Assembly (NCBI GenBank): GCA_030263665.1
Contig: SZPK01000012.1
Location: 62,001 to 126,000, forward strand
Length of the DNA stretch: 64,000 nt
Direction: 5' to 3'
Source: Villigracilis sp024434165
GTDB lineage: Bacteria > Chloroflexota > Anaerolineae > Anaerolineales > Villigracilaceae
Made by a program: the position numbers and the translations under genes. The first letter of the stretch is position 1. Every line of letters starts with the position of its first letter. Positions 43,472 to 51,066 of this stretch are shown in pieces. A model generated the notes under the pieces. The model was not told the origin of the DNA. It ran no database searches and saw only the letters and a list, made by a program, of their open reading frames with translations.

Positions 43472-44779
43472 TCAGCGCTCGAAGATGGAAATGGATTCGA
43501 TGTGATAGGTCTGCGGGAAGAGGTCGAAGGGCGTGACCTGTTGAAGAGCGTAGCCGCCTTTGATGAGCCGCGCCGCGTCTCGCGCGAGTGTGGACGGGTC
43601 GCAGGAGACGTAGGCGATGACCTGCGGTTGAATTTGCAGGATGGCGTCGAGGGCGTGTTTGTCAATGCCTGCACGGGGCGGGTCGGCGATCATGTAGGAC
43701 AAATCTTTGATTTGTCCCGCAAGCGCTGGGAGAATCTCTTCGACCGCGCCTTCGTAGAGTTCGACGTTCTCGAATTCATCGAGGTTCAAACCAAAATCTT
43801 CACATGCGGTGGGGGAGGATTCGATGCCGATGACTTTTGCAAATTTGGGCGCGAAGAATTTGCTGAACAAGCCGACGCCGCAGTAGAGGTCTAAAAGAGT
43901 AATTGGTTGATTGGTAATTGGTAATTGGGTAATGAGGTGTTCGACCATTTTCTCTGCCATCTTTGTATTGACTTGGAAGAAAGATGGCGCGGAGACGTGG
44001 AAGTCCTTGCCGAGGATTTGGATGGTGAGCAAGTCGCTGCCTGCGATGACGACGGGATGATCCTCGTAGATGTGGACGACGGAGATGTCCGTTTCGATTT
44101 CGAGTTCGGGGGTCTCTTCGGTATTTGATTCAAGGATGAGCATCAGGTCATCGTCCATGCCTGTGCGGAGGGAGACGCGCTCCAGGTTCATCTTTGATTC
44201 AAATTGCAATTCACGCCAGAAGTCCTGGATGGCAGGTTCGGGGAGGTGACATTCTTCGATTGCCCTCACCCTGCCCTCTCCCGAGGGAAGAGGGGAAAAT
44301 ACGTAACCAATCTTGCCATCGTCGGTGAAATGGAATTGGATGTGGTTGCGATAGTTCCACTGGTCGGGCGAGGCGATGGCAGGTTGGACGGGCGGGTTTT
44401 CGATCTTGCCGATGCGCTGGAGTTGGTCGCGCAGGATGTCGGCTTTGGCAATGAGTTGTTTTTCGTAGTGGAGGTGCTGGTAGTGGCAGCCGCCGCAAAC
44501 CGACCTCACCCCCGACCCCTCTACCCTATCGGGCACACGTCCTAAAAGGAGAGGGGAGAAGGTATGCTTGCATTTGGGCGTGACGCGGTCTGGGGAGGAT
44601 TTGAGGATTTCGAGGATTTCGCCGCGGGCGAAGTTTTGCTTTTCTTGCGTGAGTTGAATCCGAACGGTCTCGCCGGGCAAGCCGAAGGGGACGAAAACCG
44701 CTCTGCCATCCGGCAGGCGCCCCATCGCTTCGCCGCCGTAGGTGAGTTTTTCAAGGATGATTTCGCAGGAGGGGTTCAT
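43472..44779 (-). CDS. rlmD: 23S rRNA (uracil-5)-methyltransferase, RumA/RlmD type
   Basis: The 435-residue protein has a TRAM-like start (about 1-60), a Fe-S cluster Cys set (PKCKH and CGGCHYQHL), a Rossmann SAM domain (LLDLYCGVGLFSKF) and the catalytic SCDPSTLARD. The family methylates U1939 or U747 of 23S rRNA. Two family A repeats are inserted in frame: one of about 18 residues in the Fe-S loop between PKCKH and VCGGC (the standard spacing is a few residues), one (FSPLPSGEGRVR) before IEECHL. Whether the cluster still binds is an open question. Confidence 0.88.
   Translation of the reverse strand: MNPSCEIILEKLTYGGEAMGRLPDGRAVFVPFGLPGETVRIQLTQEKQNFARGEILEILKSSPDRVTPKCKHTFSPLLLGRVPDRVEGSGVRSVCGGCHYQHLHYEKQLIAKADILRDQLQRIGKIENPPVQPAIASPDQWNYRNHIQFHFTDDGKIGYVFSPLPSGEGRVRAIEECHLPEPAIQDFWRELQFESKMNLERVSLRTGMDDDLMLILESNTEETPELEIETDISVVHIYEDHPVVIAGSDLLTIQILGKDFHVSAPSFFQVNTKMAEKMVEHLITQLPITNQPITLLDLYCGVGLFSKFFAPKFAKVIGIESSPTACEDFGLNLDEFENVELYEGAVEEILPALAGQIKDLSYMIADPPRAGIDKHALDAILQIQPQVIAYVSCDPSTLARDAARLIKGGYALQQVTPFDLFPQTYHIESISIFER
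44263..44295. repeat. Family A palindromic repeat inside rlmD (site 1)
   Basis: CCCTCACC and then CCCTCTCCC, with GGGAAGAGGGG as imperfect complement. It encodes FSPLPSGEGRVR in the minus-strand protein. Confidence 0.7.
44504..44556. repeat. Family A repeat inside rlmD Fe-S loop (site 2), with nested insert
   Basis: CCTCACCCCCGACCCCTCT and GGAGAGGGG are the family A arms. About 18 nt (ACCCTATCGGGCACACGT) separate them, which looks like a second insertion in the loop. The total keeps the rlmD frame. Confidence 0.65.
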
Positions 44780-44838
44780 TTTTTACCGCAAAGGGTCAGA
44801 AAGGTGTGCAAAGGAAAAGCAAGGAGATTATACGTCAA

Positions 44839-44930
44839 TAGACTTCTTGCAAAAGTCACTTTTTTACCTTGCTCAAGGCGGCGTCCCCGCCACCGAGGAC
44901 TACGGCGGGAGCACTTATGCAAGAGGTCTA
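44839..44930. repeat. MITE-like element R4
   Basis: The 92-bp element has terminal inverted repeats TAGACTTCTTGCAAAAGT and ACTTATGCAAGAGGTCTA (about 15 of 18 match) and no coding capacity. Its ends look like those of a small insertion sequence, but no transposase is present in the window. Confidence 0.65.
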
Positions 44931-44935
44931 ATAAA

Positions 44936-44970
44936 AAAGAGGAAAGACCGTTGGAAGTCTTTCCTCTTTC
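44936..44970 (-). terminator. Terminator of the 57-residue protein gene
   Basis: AAAGAGGAAAGAC and GTCTTTCCTCTTT are perfectly complementary, with a T-run on the minus-strand 3' side. Confidence 0.85.
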
Positions 44971-45028
44971 AAGAGTTGGTTTCGATACGTGGCGCGGCGA
45001 TCGTGCGCCGCTGTTCCGCCAACGAGCC

Positions 45029-45202
45029 TTATTTCAAAATGAACGAAAGCGCCACGAGCGCTGTGATGAAGAATCCGGCGAGGATACCAATGCGCGCCAG
45101 GTCCTTTTTGACCATGCTGTAATCGGGGTTGAACTCGAATTTTTGCGGGGGGGTATTCGCAAATGTGACAGCCGGGGCGGGTCGTTTGTTTTTCTTTGCC
45201 AT
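45029..45202 (-). CDS. Small single-pass membrane protein, 57 residues
   Basis: The frame from ATG 45202 to TAA encodes a basic start (MAKKNKRPAPAV), a short linker (FEFNPDYSMVKKDLARIG) and a hydrophobic helix (ILAGFFITALVALSFIL) ending in Lys. GGAG lies 9-10 nt upstream and a strong terminator follows, so it is very likely a real gene. I do not recognise the family. It lies between rlmD and the sortase gene, separated from the sortase by a family C repeat. Confidence 0.75.
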   Translation of the reverse strand: MAKKNKRPAPAVTFANTPPQKFEFNPDYSMVKKDLARIGILAGFFITALVALSFILK

Positions 45203-45218
45203 TTTTGTTTCTCCTATT

Positions 45219-45299
45219 GTCGTTGCGAGGGGCGCTCTTCCCGACGAAGCAATCTCAGATTTACCAGGAGATTACTTCGAGCGTTGCTCTCGCAATGAC
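45219..45299. repeat. Family C palindromic repeat, copy 2
   Basis: GTCGTTGCGAGGGGCGC and GTTGCTCTCGCAATGAC form the ends, and GAAGCAATCTC/GGAGATTACTTC the inner arms. It matches copy 1 at 41702. It sits between the sortase stop and the upstream region of the small protein. Confidence 0.78.
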
Positions 45300-45304
45300 A
45301 TAAA

Positions 45305-46213
45305 TTAATTTTGTAATCGCGCAAAGACGACAATGCGCTGATCGTTGATGAGGTAGGGATAGCACGAGATGAGCGTGACTGTCGGCGAGCTGGTGGGAGC
45401 CATCACTTCCACGGCGGTGGGTTCGACGAGTACGGTACGGTCCACAATGTAGGTGAATTGCCGCTGTTGGGTGTAGATGATGACTTCATCGCCGGGGACA
45501 AGACGGTCGAGATAGCGGAAGATTTCACCATAGACATCGTTATGAGCCGAAAGCACCAGGTTGCCATCGCGCCCAGGCGGGGTCGAGCCGATGTATTGCC
45601 CAACACCTTTCTTCAATTGTTCCCAGCCGTCGCCTTGCACCACAGGCGCATCCACGTTGATGGCGGGGATTTGAATCCGCACGGCCTGGTCGGGCGCAGG
45701 GGTTGGCAGGGGGATGTTCGCCAGCGATTGCACCATCGGACGCAGATGCTCGGGAATCTCGGCATCGTTCGGGCGGGTGTTGCCCTGTGCATCGGGCGGG
45801 GTGTGACCCGAAGGCAGTACCACCGCCATGACCAGCGGCGTCGGCACAGGGGTTTCGGGATTCAAAGCGGCGACCACTTCGTTGTTGAGGGTGCGCAGCA
45901 AACCGACCCCGTTGAAGATGACGGCAACCAGCCCAAGGACGGCAAGCACTTCGACGCCAAGCAGGACGCGGTCTAAAAACCTGCGGCGCGGGTTGAGAGG
46001 CAAAGGCTGAGGGTTGGCTTCGCCCGCTTCAGCGGTATCAATGATCGGCGCGGAAGGAGGCGAGTCCAGGTTCAGGTCTGGCGCGATGGAGACGACGCGT
46101 CCCGTGCGGCGGTAGTGTTCCAAACGTTCCTTGCGCGCGCCGCGGCGTTTTTCCACCAACAGGCGGCGGAGTTCTTCCACAGACAAATCTTCGGGCGATT
46201 TCCTGCGTGCCAT
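45305..46213 (-). CDS. Sortase (class E/D-like)
   Basis: The 302-residue protein has a basic cytoplasmic N-terminus, one transmembrane segment (about 80-102), a Pro-rich linker, and the sortase barrel with the catalytic His in VLSAHNDVYG, Cys in TLISCYPYL and Arg in DQRIVVFA. It joins surface proteins through an LPxTG-like motif; no candidate substrate is evident in the window. The start is probably leaderless, with TATAAT 9 nt upstream. It diverges from the SpoIIE-like phosphatase gene. Confidence 0.9.
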   Translation of the reverse strand: MARRKSPEDLSVEELRRLLVEKRRGARKERLEHYRRTGRVVSIAPDLNLDSPPSAPIIDTAEAGEANPQPLPLNPRRRFLDRVLLGVEVLAVLGLVAVIFNGVGLLRTLNNEVVAALNPETPVPTPLVMAVVLPSGHTPPDAQGNTRPNDAEIPEHLRPMVQSLANIPLPTPAPDQAVRIQIPAINVDAPVVQGDGWEQLKKGVGQYIGSTPPGRDGNLVLSAHNDVYGEIFRYLDRLVPGDEVIIYTQQRQFTYIVDRTVLVEPTAVEVMAPTSSPTVTLISCYPYLINDQRIVVFARLQN

Positions 46214-46222
46214 AGCGGAGCG

Positions 46223-46228
46223 ATTATA
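46223..46228 (-). promoter_or_regulatory. -10 box for the sortase gene
   Basis: TATAAT (46228 to 46223 on the minus strand) is followed by 9 nt and ATG 46213, so the leader is absent or only a few bases long. Confidence 0.5.
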
Positions 46229-46297
46229 CCGCAAGGCTGTAAAGCAAAGATCGCCGGTAAGGGGAGCATGCGATGATTTGTCTTAATGACAACGAGC

Positions 46298-46326
46298 TTG
46301 AAGCCGATTTTTCATTGTGATAAAAT
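46298..46326 (+). promoter_or_regulatory. Sigma-70-type promoter of the phosphatase gene
   Basis: TTGAAG (46298-46303), 17 nt and TAAAAT (46321-46326) make a good promoter, 38 nt before ATG 46364. Confidence 0.7.
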
Positions 46327-46328
46327 TA

Positions 46329-46340
46329 GAACACAGGTTC
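46329..46340 (+). promoter_or_regulatory. GAAC-N4-GTTC palindrome next to the -10 box
   Basis: GAAC ACAG GTTC lies two bases after the -10 box, at the likely transcription start. The layout is like the LexA box of Gram-positive bacteria (GAAC-N4-GTTC). A single site in one promoter, so only suggestive. Confidence 0.4.
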
Positions 46341-46363
46341 TATTCCCGTATCGAGAGGCACGG

Positions 46364-47383
46364 ATGAAAGACCAACTTTACGATGAGGCAAATTCCCGGC
46401 TCCAGCAGGCGCAGGTAAACCTGACCCGGTGGCTGGAGACAACGCCCGAAGAGAAACGAAAGGCGTGTCTTGGACTCCAGGATGAATCCGCGGTGGAGGA
46501 ACATTTGCACGTGATTGACGAGACGCTGGAGAGCATCAAGGAAGGCACGTTTGGGGTGTGCAAGATTTGTCATGAAGCGGTCGAACCTCAATTGCTGCAA
46601 ATGGATTACACGTCTGCGGTCTGTCTCGGTCATTTTTCGGACGAGGAACTTCGCCGGTTGGAAAGCGAATTGCAGATGTCGCAGGTCATCCAACGCGGAT
46701 TGCTGCCGAAGAAAATCCCCACGCTTGCCGGAATGAACATCTCCGCGTTCAGCCGCCCGGCGCAAATTGTAGGCGGCGATTATTTCGACTTCGTTGATTT
46801 CAAGGATGGGGCGCATGGAATCGTGATTGCCGACGTGAGCGGGCACGGCGTCTCCGCCGGGATGTTCATGAGCAGCCTGCAAACGGCGTTTCACACGCTG
46901 ATCCCGGAAACTGATTCTCCGCTGACGGCGCTGGAACGCATCAACCGGCTTTACATCCATAACATCAACTTCACCACCTTTGTGACGATCTTTCTTGGGA
47001 AGTATGACCCGAACTCCCGGATCATGTCCTACGCGAATGCGGGCCACAGTTCGGCGTATCTCTATCGCGCCGCAACGGGCGAGGAGGTTTGGCTGCGCCC
47101 GACGGGTCCTGCCATCGGCTTGGTGGAAAAGTTCTCGGTGTACAGGCAGGAAGTGGAGTTGCAGCCCGGGGACGTCCTGCTGCTGTACACGGATGGCATC
47201 ACCGAGGCGGCAAATCAGCATGGCGCGTTGTGGGGCGAGGAGCGCCTGGCGGAGATCATCCGGCGGAATTCGGGCGCTTCGGCGGAGCAAATTCTGCAAG
47301 CCATTTTGAAAGCGCTCGGCGAACACACCAACGGGGCGCCGCTGGCGGACGACGTTACGCTCGTCATTTCCAAAGCCGTGTAG
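46364..47383 (+). CDS. SpoIIE-type protein phosphatase with N-terminal DksA/TraR-like zinc finger
   Basis: The 339-residue protein has an N-terminal helical arm and a C4-like zinc finger of DksA/TraR style (GVCKICHEAVEP...SAVCLGH; about 65-90), then a PP2C-like SpoIIE domain (about 120-335) with VGGDYFDF, VIADVSGHGVSAG, LLYTDGITEA and LADDVTLVIS. The Asp residues of the metal site are present, so it should dephosphorylate an anti-sigma antagonist or similar. The fusion with a DksA-like finger is unusual. GAGAGG precedes the ATG. Confidence 0.87.
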   Translation: MKDQLYDEANSRLQQAQVNLTRWLETTPEEKRKACLGLQDESAVEEHLHVIDETLESIKEGTFGVCKICHEAVEPQLLQMDYTSAVCLGHFSDEELRRLESELQMSQVIQRGLLPKKIPTLAGMNISAFSRPAQIVGGDYFDFVDFKDGAHGIVIADVSGHGVSAGMFMSSLQTAFHTLIPETDSPLTALERINRLYIHNINFTTFVTIFLGKYDPNSRIMSYANAGHSSAYLYRAATGEEVWLRPTGPAIGLVEKFSVYRQEVELQPGDVLLLYTDGITEAANQHGALWGEERLAEIIRRNSGASAEQILQAILKALGEHTNGAPLADDVTLVISKAV

Positions 47384-47390
47384 AAGCGTA

Positions 47391-47419
47391 TTGCCAAATC
47401 CGCCCACTCTCGTTATAAT
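47391..47419 (+). promoter_or_regulatory. Promoter of tRNA-Val
   Basis: TTGCCA (47391-47396), a 17-nt spacer and TATAAT (47414-47419) precede the tRNA by 11 nt. Confidence 0.85.
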
Positions 47420-47430
47420 GTCAGTCCTTC

Positions 47431-47504
47431 GGGCGGGTAGCTCAGTTGGTTAGAGCACTGCTTTGACATAGCAGAGGTCGTAGGTTCGAGCCCTATCTCG
47501 CCCA
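47431..47504 (+). tRNA. tRNA-Val (GAC)
   Basis: The 74-nt gene has acceptor arms GGGCGGG/CTCGCCC (one G-U), D arm GCTC/GAGC, anticodon stem CTGCT/AGCAG with loop TTGACAT (anticodon GAC), and a T arm GTAGG/CCTAT around TTCGAGC. CCA is not encoded. It lies directly upstream of the thrS T-box and may be cotranscribed with it. Confidence 0.93.
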
Positions 47505-47664
47505 CTGGGTTCGTAAACAAGGAAAAAGGTAAACAGGTATACAGATACCGAAGCGTTGACCGAGACGAGTACGTGGCCAAGTCCCTGACAGGGAGAAGAG
47601 GTCGTTGATTGAGAATCTCTTCCAGGGAAAATCACGGAAAACCCCTCGCGAGCGTGGAACGGAA

Positions 47665-47741
47665 CAGTGATCAGTGTTCAGTAATCAGTAGTCAGTGATC
47701 AGTAGTCAGTGATCAGCAGCCAGTGAACAGTGATCAGTTAG
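47665..47741. repeat. 7-bp minisatellite inside the T-box linker
   Basis: Eleven 7-bp units of CAGTGAT type lie between T-box stem I and the antiterminator region. The unit is nearly self-complementary, so the RNA can fold on itself. Confidence 0.85.
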
Positions 47742-47779
47742 TATGGAAAACGGGTGGCTCCGTTAGAGGCTGAAGAGAT

Positions 47780-47805
47780 GTAGCGCAAGATTAATCTTGC
47801 GTTAC
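47780..47805. repeat. Family B palindromic repeat inside the T-box linker
   Basis: GTAGCGCAAGAT and ATCTTGCGTTAC are separated by TA. It matches the repeat at 53636-53662 almost exactly. It ends five bases before the T-box sequence. Confidence 0.75.
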
Positions 47806-47868
47806 AAATCGGGTGGAACCGCGTGAATTGAATTCTCGCCCCGTGTTCGGGCGAGTTTTTGTTTTTAA

Positions 47869-47946
47869 CCCCACCTAACCCCTCCGTCCCTGACGGGACC
47901 GCCTCCCCTTCCCTCTCCCAATGGGAGAGGGAAGGCAGGGTGGGGA
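47869..47946. repeat. Family A palindromic repeat between T-box terminator and thrS
   Basis: CCCCACCTAACCCC and GGCAGGGTGGGG form the outer arms, TCCC TGAC GGGA a small inner hairpin and CCCTCTCCC/GGGAGAGGG the core. Confidence 0.75.
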
Positions 47947-47967
47947 TGGGTGAAGGAGGAGGTCGCT

Positions 47968-48021
47968 ATGACTGAAGATGACACTCCCATCACTCGTTGG
48001 CGACTCGGAGGATGTTGTTAG
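47968..48021 (+). CDS. Possible 17-codon leader peptide before thrS
   Basis: An AAGGAGGAGG sequence precedes an ATG that opens a 17-codon frame (MTEDDTPITRWRLGGCC). Three of 17 codons are Thr, which would suit a leader peptide. The frame is very short and could be chance. It ends 66 nt before the thrS start. Confidence 0.3.
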   Translation: MTEDDTPITRWRLGGCC

Positions 48022-48087
48022 CCGCCTCTTTGGGTCGCGCTATATTCATTTGGCAGTAACAAGCATAAGTTAAGAAAGGAAGCGAAA

Positions 48088-49899
48088 ATGCCGCAACAAA
48101 AACAGGAACGATACGAAGAGTCTTATCTGTACAAAGTCCGTCATTCGGCGGCGCATGTGATGGCGCAAGCCGTGCTGGAGATGTTCCCCGACGGGAAGAT
48201 CACCATCGGTCCGCCCGTGGAGAACGGCTTCTATTACGACTTCGATCTGCCGCGCACCCTGACGCCCGAAGACCTGGAAGCCATCGAAAAGCGGATGCGC
48301 CAGATCGTGCAGGGCAAGCACGAGTTCAAGAAGACGGTCATCTCGGCGGAGGAGGCGAAGAAAATCTTTGCCGACCAGCCGTATAAACTGGAGTTGATCG
48401 AAGGCTTGGAAAAAGGCGGCTTCGACGAATATGGCAATCCGTTAAATGAAAAGCCTGAAATCTCCATTTACCAGCACGATACGTTCACGGATTTGTGCCG
48501 CGGTCCGCATGTGGAGAACACGAAGGAGATCAAGCCCGATGCGTTCAAGTTAATGTCCATTGCGGGCGCGTACTGGCGCGGCGACGAAAACAACAAGCAG
48601 CTGCAGCGCATCTACGGCACGGCATGGGAGAACAAAAAACAACTGGAGGAGTATCTCCACCAATTGGAAGAGGCGAAGAAGCGCGACCATCGCAAACTGG
48701 GCAAGGAACTGGAGATCTTCATCTTCGATGAGGAGGTCGGTCCCGGTCTTCCCTTGTGGCTGCCCAACGGCGGCGTGATGATCGAAGAACTCGAAAAACT
48801 CGCCAAAGAGATGGAAGAGCGGGCGGGCTATGTGCGCGTCCGCACGCCAAGTGTGACGAAGGAAGACCTCTTCCTGCGTTCGGGGCACCTGCCCTACTAC
48901 GCCGAAAGCATGTACCCGCCGATGGAACTCGAAGGCGTGAAGTATTACGTCAAGCCGATGAACTGCCCCATGCACCACAAAATCTTCGGCTCGAAGGGAC
49001 GCTCCTACCGCGAACTTCCGCTGCGCCTCGCGGAATACGGAACGTGCTACCGCTACGAAAAATCGGGCGAACTGTTCGGCTTGATGCGCGTCCGTTCGAT
49101 GCAGATGAACGACGCCCATATTTACGTCACGGAAGACCAGTTTGAGCAGGAATTTCTGAGCGTGATTGACCTTTACCTGAAATACTTCGAACTGTTCGGC
49201 ATCGAAAAATATGTGATGCGCTTCTCGAAGCACAGCAAGGCGGGCTTGGGCAAAAAGTATGTGGACAACGAGCGCCTCTGGGTCAAGACGGAGGACATGG
49301 TGCGCCGCGCCATGGATAATGGCGGCGTCCCGTATGTGGAAGTGGAAGACGAAGCCGCGTTCTACGGTCCGAAAATTGACGTGCAGATCTGGTCTGCCAT
49401 CGGGCGCGAGTTCACGCTGGCAACGAACCAGGTGGACTTTGCCCAACCTGCGCGCTTCGATTTGAAGTTCACGAACAAGGACGGTCAAGACGAGGTGCCG
49501 CTGTGCATTCACCGCGCGCCGCTTTCCACGCACGAGCGCATGATTGGCTTCCTGCTGGAGCATTATGCGGGCAGCTTCCCTGTCTGGCTTTCGCCCGAAC
49601 AAGTGCGCGTCATCTCCATTACGGATGCGCAGAACGATTACGCGGAAGGCATCGCAAAACAACTGCGCGAAAACGGAATCCGCGCCAGCGCCGACGTTTC
49701 CTCCCAGCGCATGAACGCCAAGATCCGCGAAGCCCAGTTGATGAAAGTCCCGTATATGATCGTGGTTGGCAAAAACGAGATGGAAGCGGGACAAATCTCG
49801 CTCCGCGTGCGAGACGGCAGCCAGCAGAATGGGTTTGCCCTGAGCGAGTTCATTGCGCGCGTGAAAGATCGGATTGCGAGAAGGGCAAGCGAGTTGTGA
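48088..49899 (+). CDS. thrS: Threonyl-tRNA synthetase (without N-terminal TGS domain)
   Basis: The 603-residue protein starts with the editing domain (RHSAAHVMAQAVLEMF; DLCRGPHVENT) and goes on to the class II catalytic core (MNCPMHHKIF with zinc Cys, RYEKSGELFGLMRVRSMQMND cut in two here, HRAPLSTHERMIG) and the anticodon-binding domain. The TGS domain (about 60 residues) found at the start of the E. coli enzyme is missing. AAAGGAAG is at the right distance. It is regulated by the upstream T-box and is followed by a terminator. Confidence 0.97.
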   Translation: MPQQKQERYEESYLYKVRHSAAHVMAQAVLEMFPDGKITIGPPVENGFYYDFDLPRTLTPEDLEAIEKRMRQIVQGKHEFKKTVISAEEAKKIFADQPYKLELIEGLEKGGFDEYGNPLNEKPEISIYQHDTFTDLCRGPHVENTKEIKPDAFKLMSIAGAYWRGDENNKQLQRIYGTAWENKKQLEEYLHQLEEAKKRDHRKLGKELEIFIFDEEVGPGLPLWLPNGGVMIEELEKLAKEMEERAGYVRVRTPSVTKEDLFLRSGHLPYYAESMYPPMELEGVKYYVKPMNCPMHHKIFGSKGRSYRELPLRLAEYGTCYRYEKSGELFGLMRVRSMQMNDAHIYVTEDQFEQEFLSVIDLYLKYFELFGIEKYVMRFSKHSKAGLGKKYVDNERLWVKTEDMVRRAMDNGGVPYVEVEDEAAFYGPKIDVQIWSAIGREFTLATNQVDFAQPARFDLKFTNKDGQDEVPLCIHRAPLSTHERMIGFLLEHYAGSFPVWLSPEQVRVISITDAQNDYAEGIAKQLRENGIRASADVSSQRMNAKIREAQLMKVPYMIVVGKNEMEAGQISLRVRDGSQQNGFALSEFIARVKDRIARRASEL

Positions 49900-49912
49900 G
49901 GGAGTAGAGATT

Positions 49913-49972
49913 GGAGATTGGGGACTGGGGACTGGAGACTGGAGAATTGGAGAATTGGAGAATTGGAGAATT
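49913..49972. repeat. 7/8-bp minisatellite downstream of thrS
   Basis: Four 7-bp units (GGAGATT, GGGGACT twice, GGAGACT) pass into four identical 8-bp units GGAGAATT. The change of period within one array is unusual. Confidence 0.85.
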
Positions 49973-50006
49973 GGCGGAGGGCTGGAAGGCTCTCCGCCAA
50001 TTTTTT
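49969..50006. terminator. Terminator after thrS, bidirectional
   Basis: AATTGGCGGAG and CTCCGCCAATT form the stem and TTTTTT follows. The left arm is the end of the minisatellite. Confidence 0.8.
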
Positions 50007-51055
50007 CACGGCTTTATGTCCAGCGTAAATTCCCATGGACCTGGATGGATGTATCCCAGCGCCTCAATGAACCGTTGAAACGCTTTCTGCTCCGTCATGC
50101 CTGGGGGAAGGCGGCGATAGACGGGACCCGCTCCATGGTCAACGACCTTCCAATCCATGTCAATGCCCTGATCGAGAAGTTTTTTCCTGGCGGCTGCCAG
50201 TTCTTCCTCAGGAATGACTTCAGGCATGGATTGTTCCAGGTTCTGGATGGTCAATGAGAGAACGCCGGGTTCTGCCGTTCCAAGCGGAAAAACGATCTTC
50301 ACACATCTGCCCTTCTGAATCGGCGGCGACCAGTCCGGTTCGGCGCCTTTGCCCAAGTCACCGTAGTCAGAATCGAAGAGCAAGGCATAAGTACCCAGCC
50401 CAGACTCCCGTCCGCCGATTCGCAAAGTTGTACCTCCGCCGATCGTCCAATCCTTTTCGCTGGGTTTGACGTAACAAAGATAAACCTGCGTAGCGGCAGG
50501 CGTGACGACCAGACGGTCAAGCAGGATATCCACCCCATTGGCGGACACGGTCTCGTTTGGCTCAAGAATCAGGGCAGGATGAACGGGGATGTCGAGATTG
50601 AAAGCGAAAAAGGCTGGCGGCATCCCGCCTGAAAGAGAACCCACCGAGAACGAGAGCTGCCCGGTAAAGTGATCCCCCTCCAGCAGCTGTGCAGGCAAAA
50701 CCTCGAGCAAAACAACGGAAGGATTCCCATCTGGAGAGAAGAATCCGTAGCCGGCGTTGACGAATTCATTTTCGGCAGTGACGAGCGAAATCCCATCGAG
50801 AGAAAACCCTTCCTCGCCGCCTGTGACAAGAAGCTTGAACACCAGGCGGGAGGCGTCTGCGTAATAGGATTCGATGTCCACGGTAAAGCCGTCGGCGGTT
50901 TGCGACGGGACATCGAGGCTTGCAAGAGGCGGCAGGTTGACGGTCATGCCCGGCACGCTATTCGGGCTTTGCCCGGCGGCGGTCATCATGCCGAACACAA
51001 CCAGGATGATGGTTAGCAGCAGGGAAAATGCTCTCAGAAACGACTTTGATTCCAT
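50006..51055 (-). CDS. Secreted/membrane-anchored protein of unknown function
   Basis: The 349-residue protein has an N-terminal hydrophobic segment (residues 8-28) and a beta-rich outer part: VDIESYYADASRLVFKLLVTG, PVHPALILEPNETVSANGVDILLDRL. The layout resembles the DUF4179/DUF5643 outer domains of sigma-regulator proteins, but the helical cytoplasmic part is absent. GGAGA precedes the ATG. It follows the WD40 gene by 11 bp on the same strand, so they form an operon. Confidence 0.7.
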   Translation of the reverse strand: MESKSFLRAFSLLLTIILVVFGMMTAAGQSPNSVPGMTVNLPPLASLDVPSQTADGFTVDIESYYADASRLVFKLLVTGGEEGFSLDGISLVTAENEFVNAGYGFFSPDGNPSVVLLEVLPAQLLEGDHFTGQLSFSVGSLSGGMPPAFFAFNLDIPVHPALILEPNETVSANGVDILLDRLVVTPAATQVYLCYVKPSEKDWTIGGGTTLRIGGRESGLGTYALLFDSDYGDLGKGAEPDWSPPIQKGRCVKIVFPLGTAEPGVLSLTIQNLEQSMPEVIPEEELAAARKKLLDQGIDMDWKVVDHGAGPVYRRLPPGMTEQKAFQRFIEALGYIHPGPWEFTLDIKP

Positions 51056-51066
51056 GGAAATCTCCT

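Larger units (their letters stand above)
47525..47866 (+). promoter_or_regulatory. T-box riboswitch of thrS
   Basis: Stem I is recognisable: GACGAGTACG, an AG-bulge-like CAGGGAG, the stem GAAGAG/CTCTTC, and a distal TGAGAA. The Thr specifier may be ACC (47641-47643) or ACG (47634-47636). The T-box sequence CGGGTGGAACCGCG is at 47810-47823, and the terminator CTCGCCC/GGGCGAG with T-run ends at 47866. Uncharged tRNA-Thr should favour the antiterminator. Between stem I and the T-box lie a 7-bp minisatellite and a family B palindrome instead of the usual stems II-III. Confidence 0.85.

Noticed and set aside
47450..47635. A 61-codon minus-strand frame
   Set aside because: It is antisense to tRNA-Val and T-box stem I.
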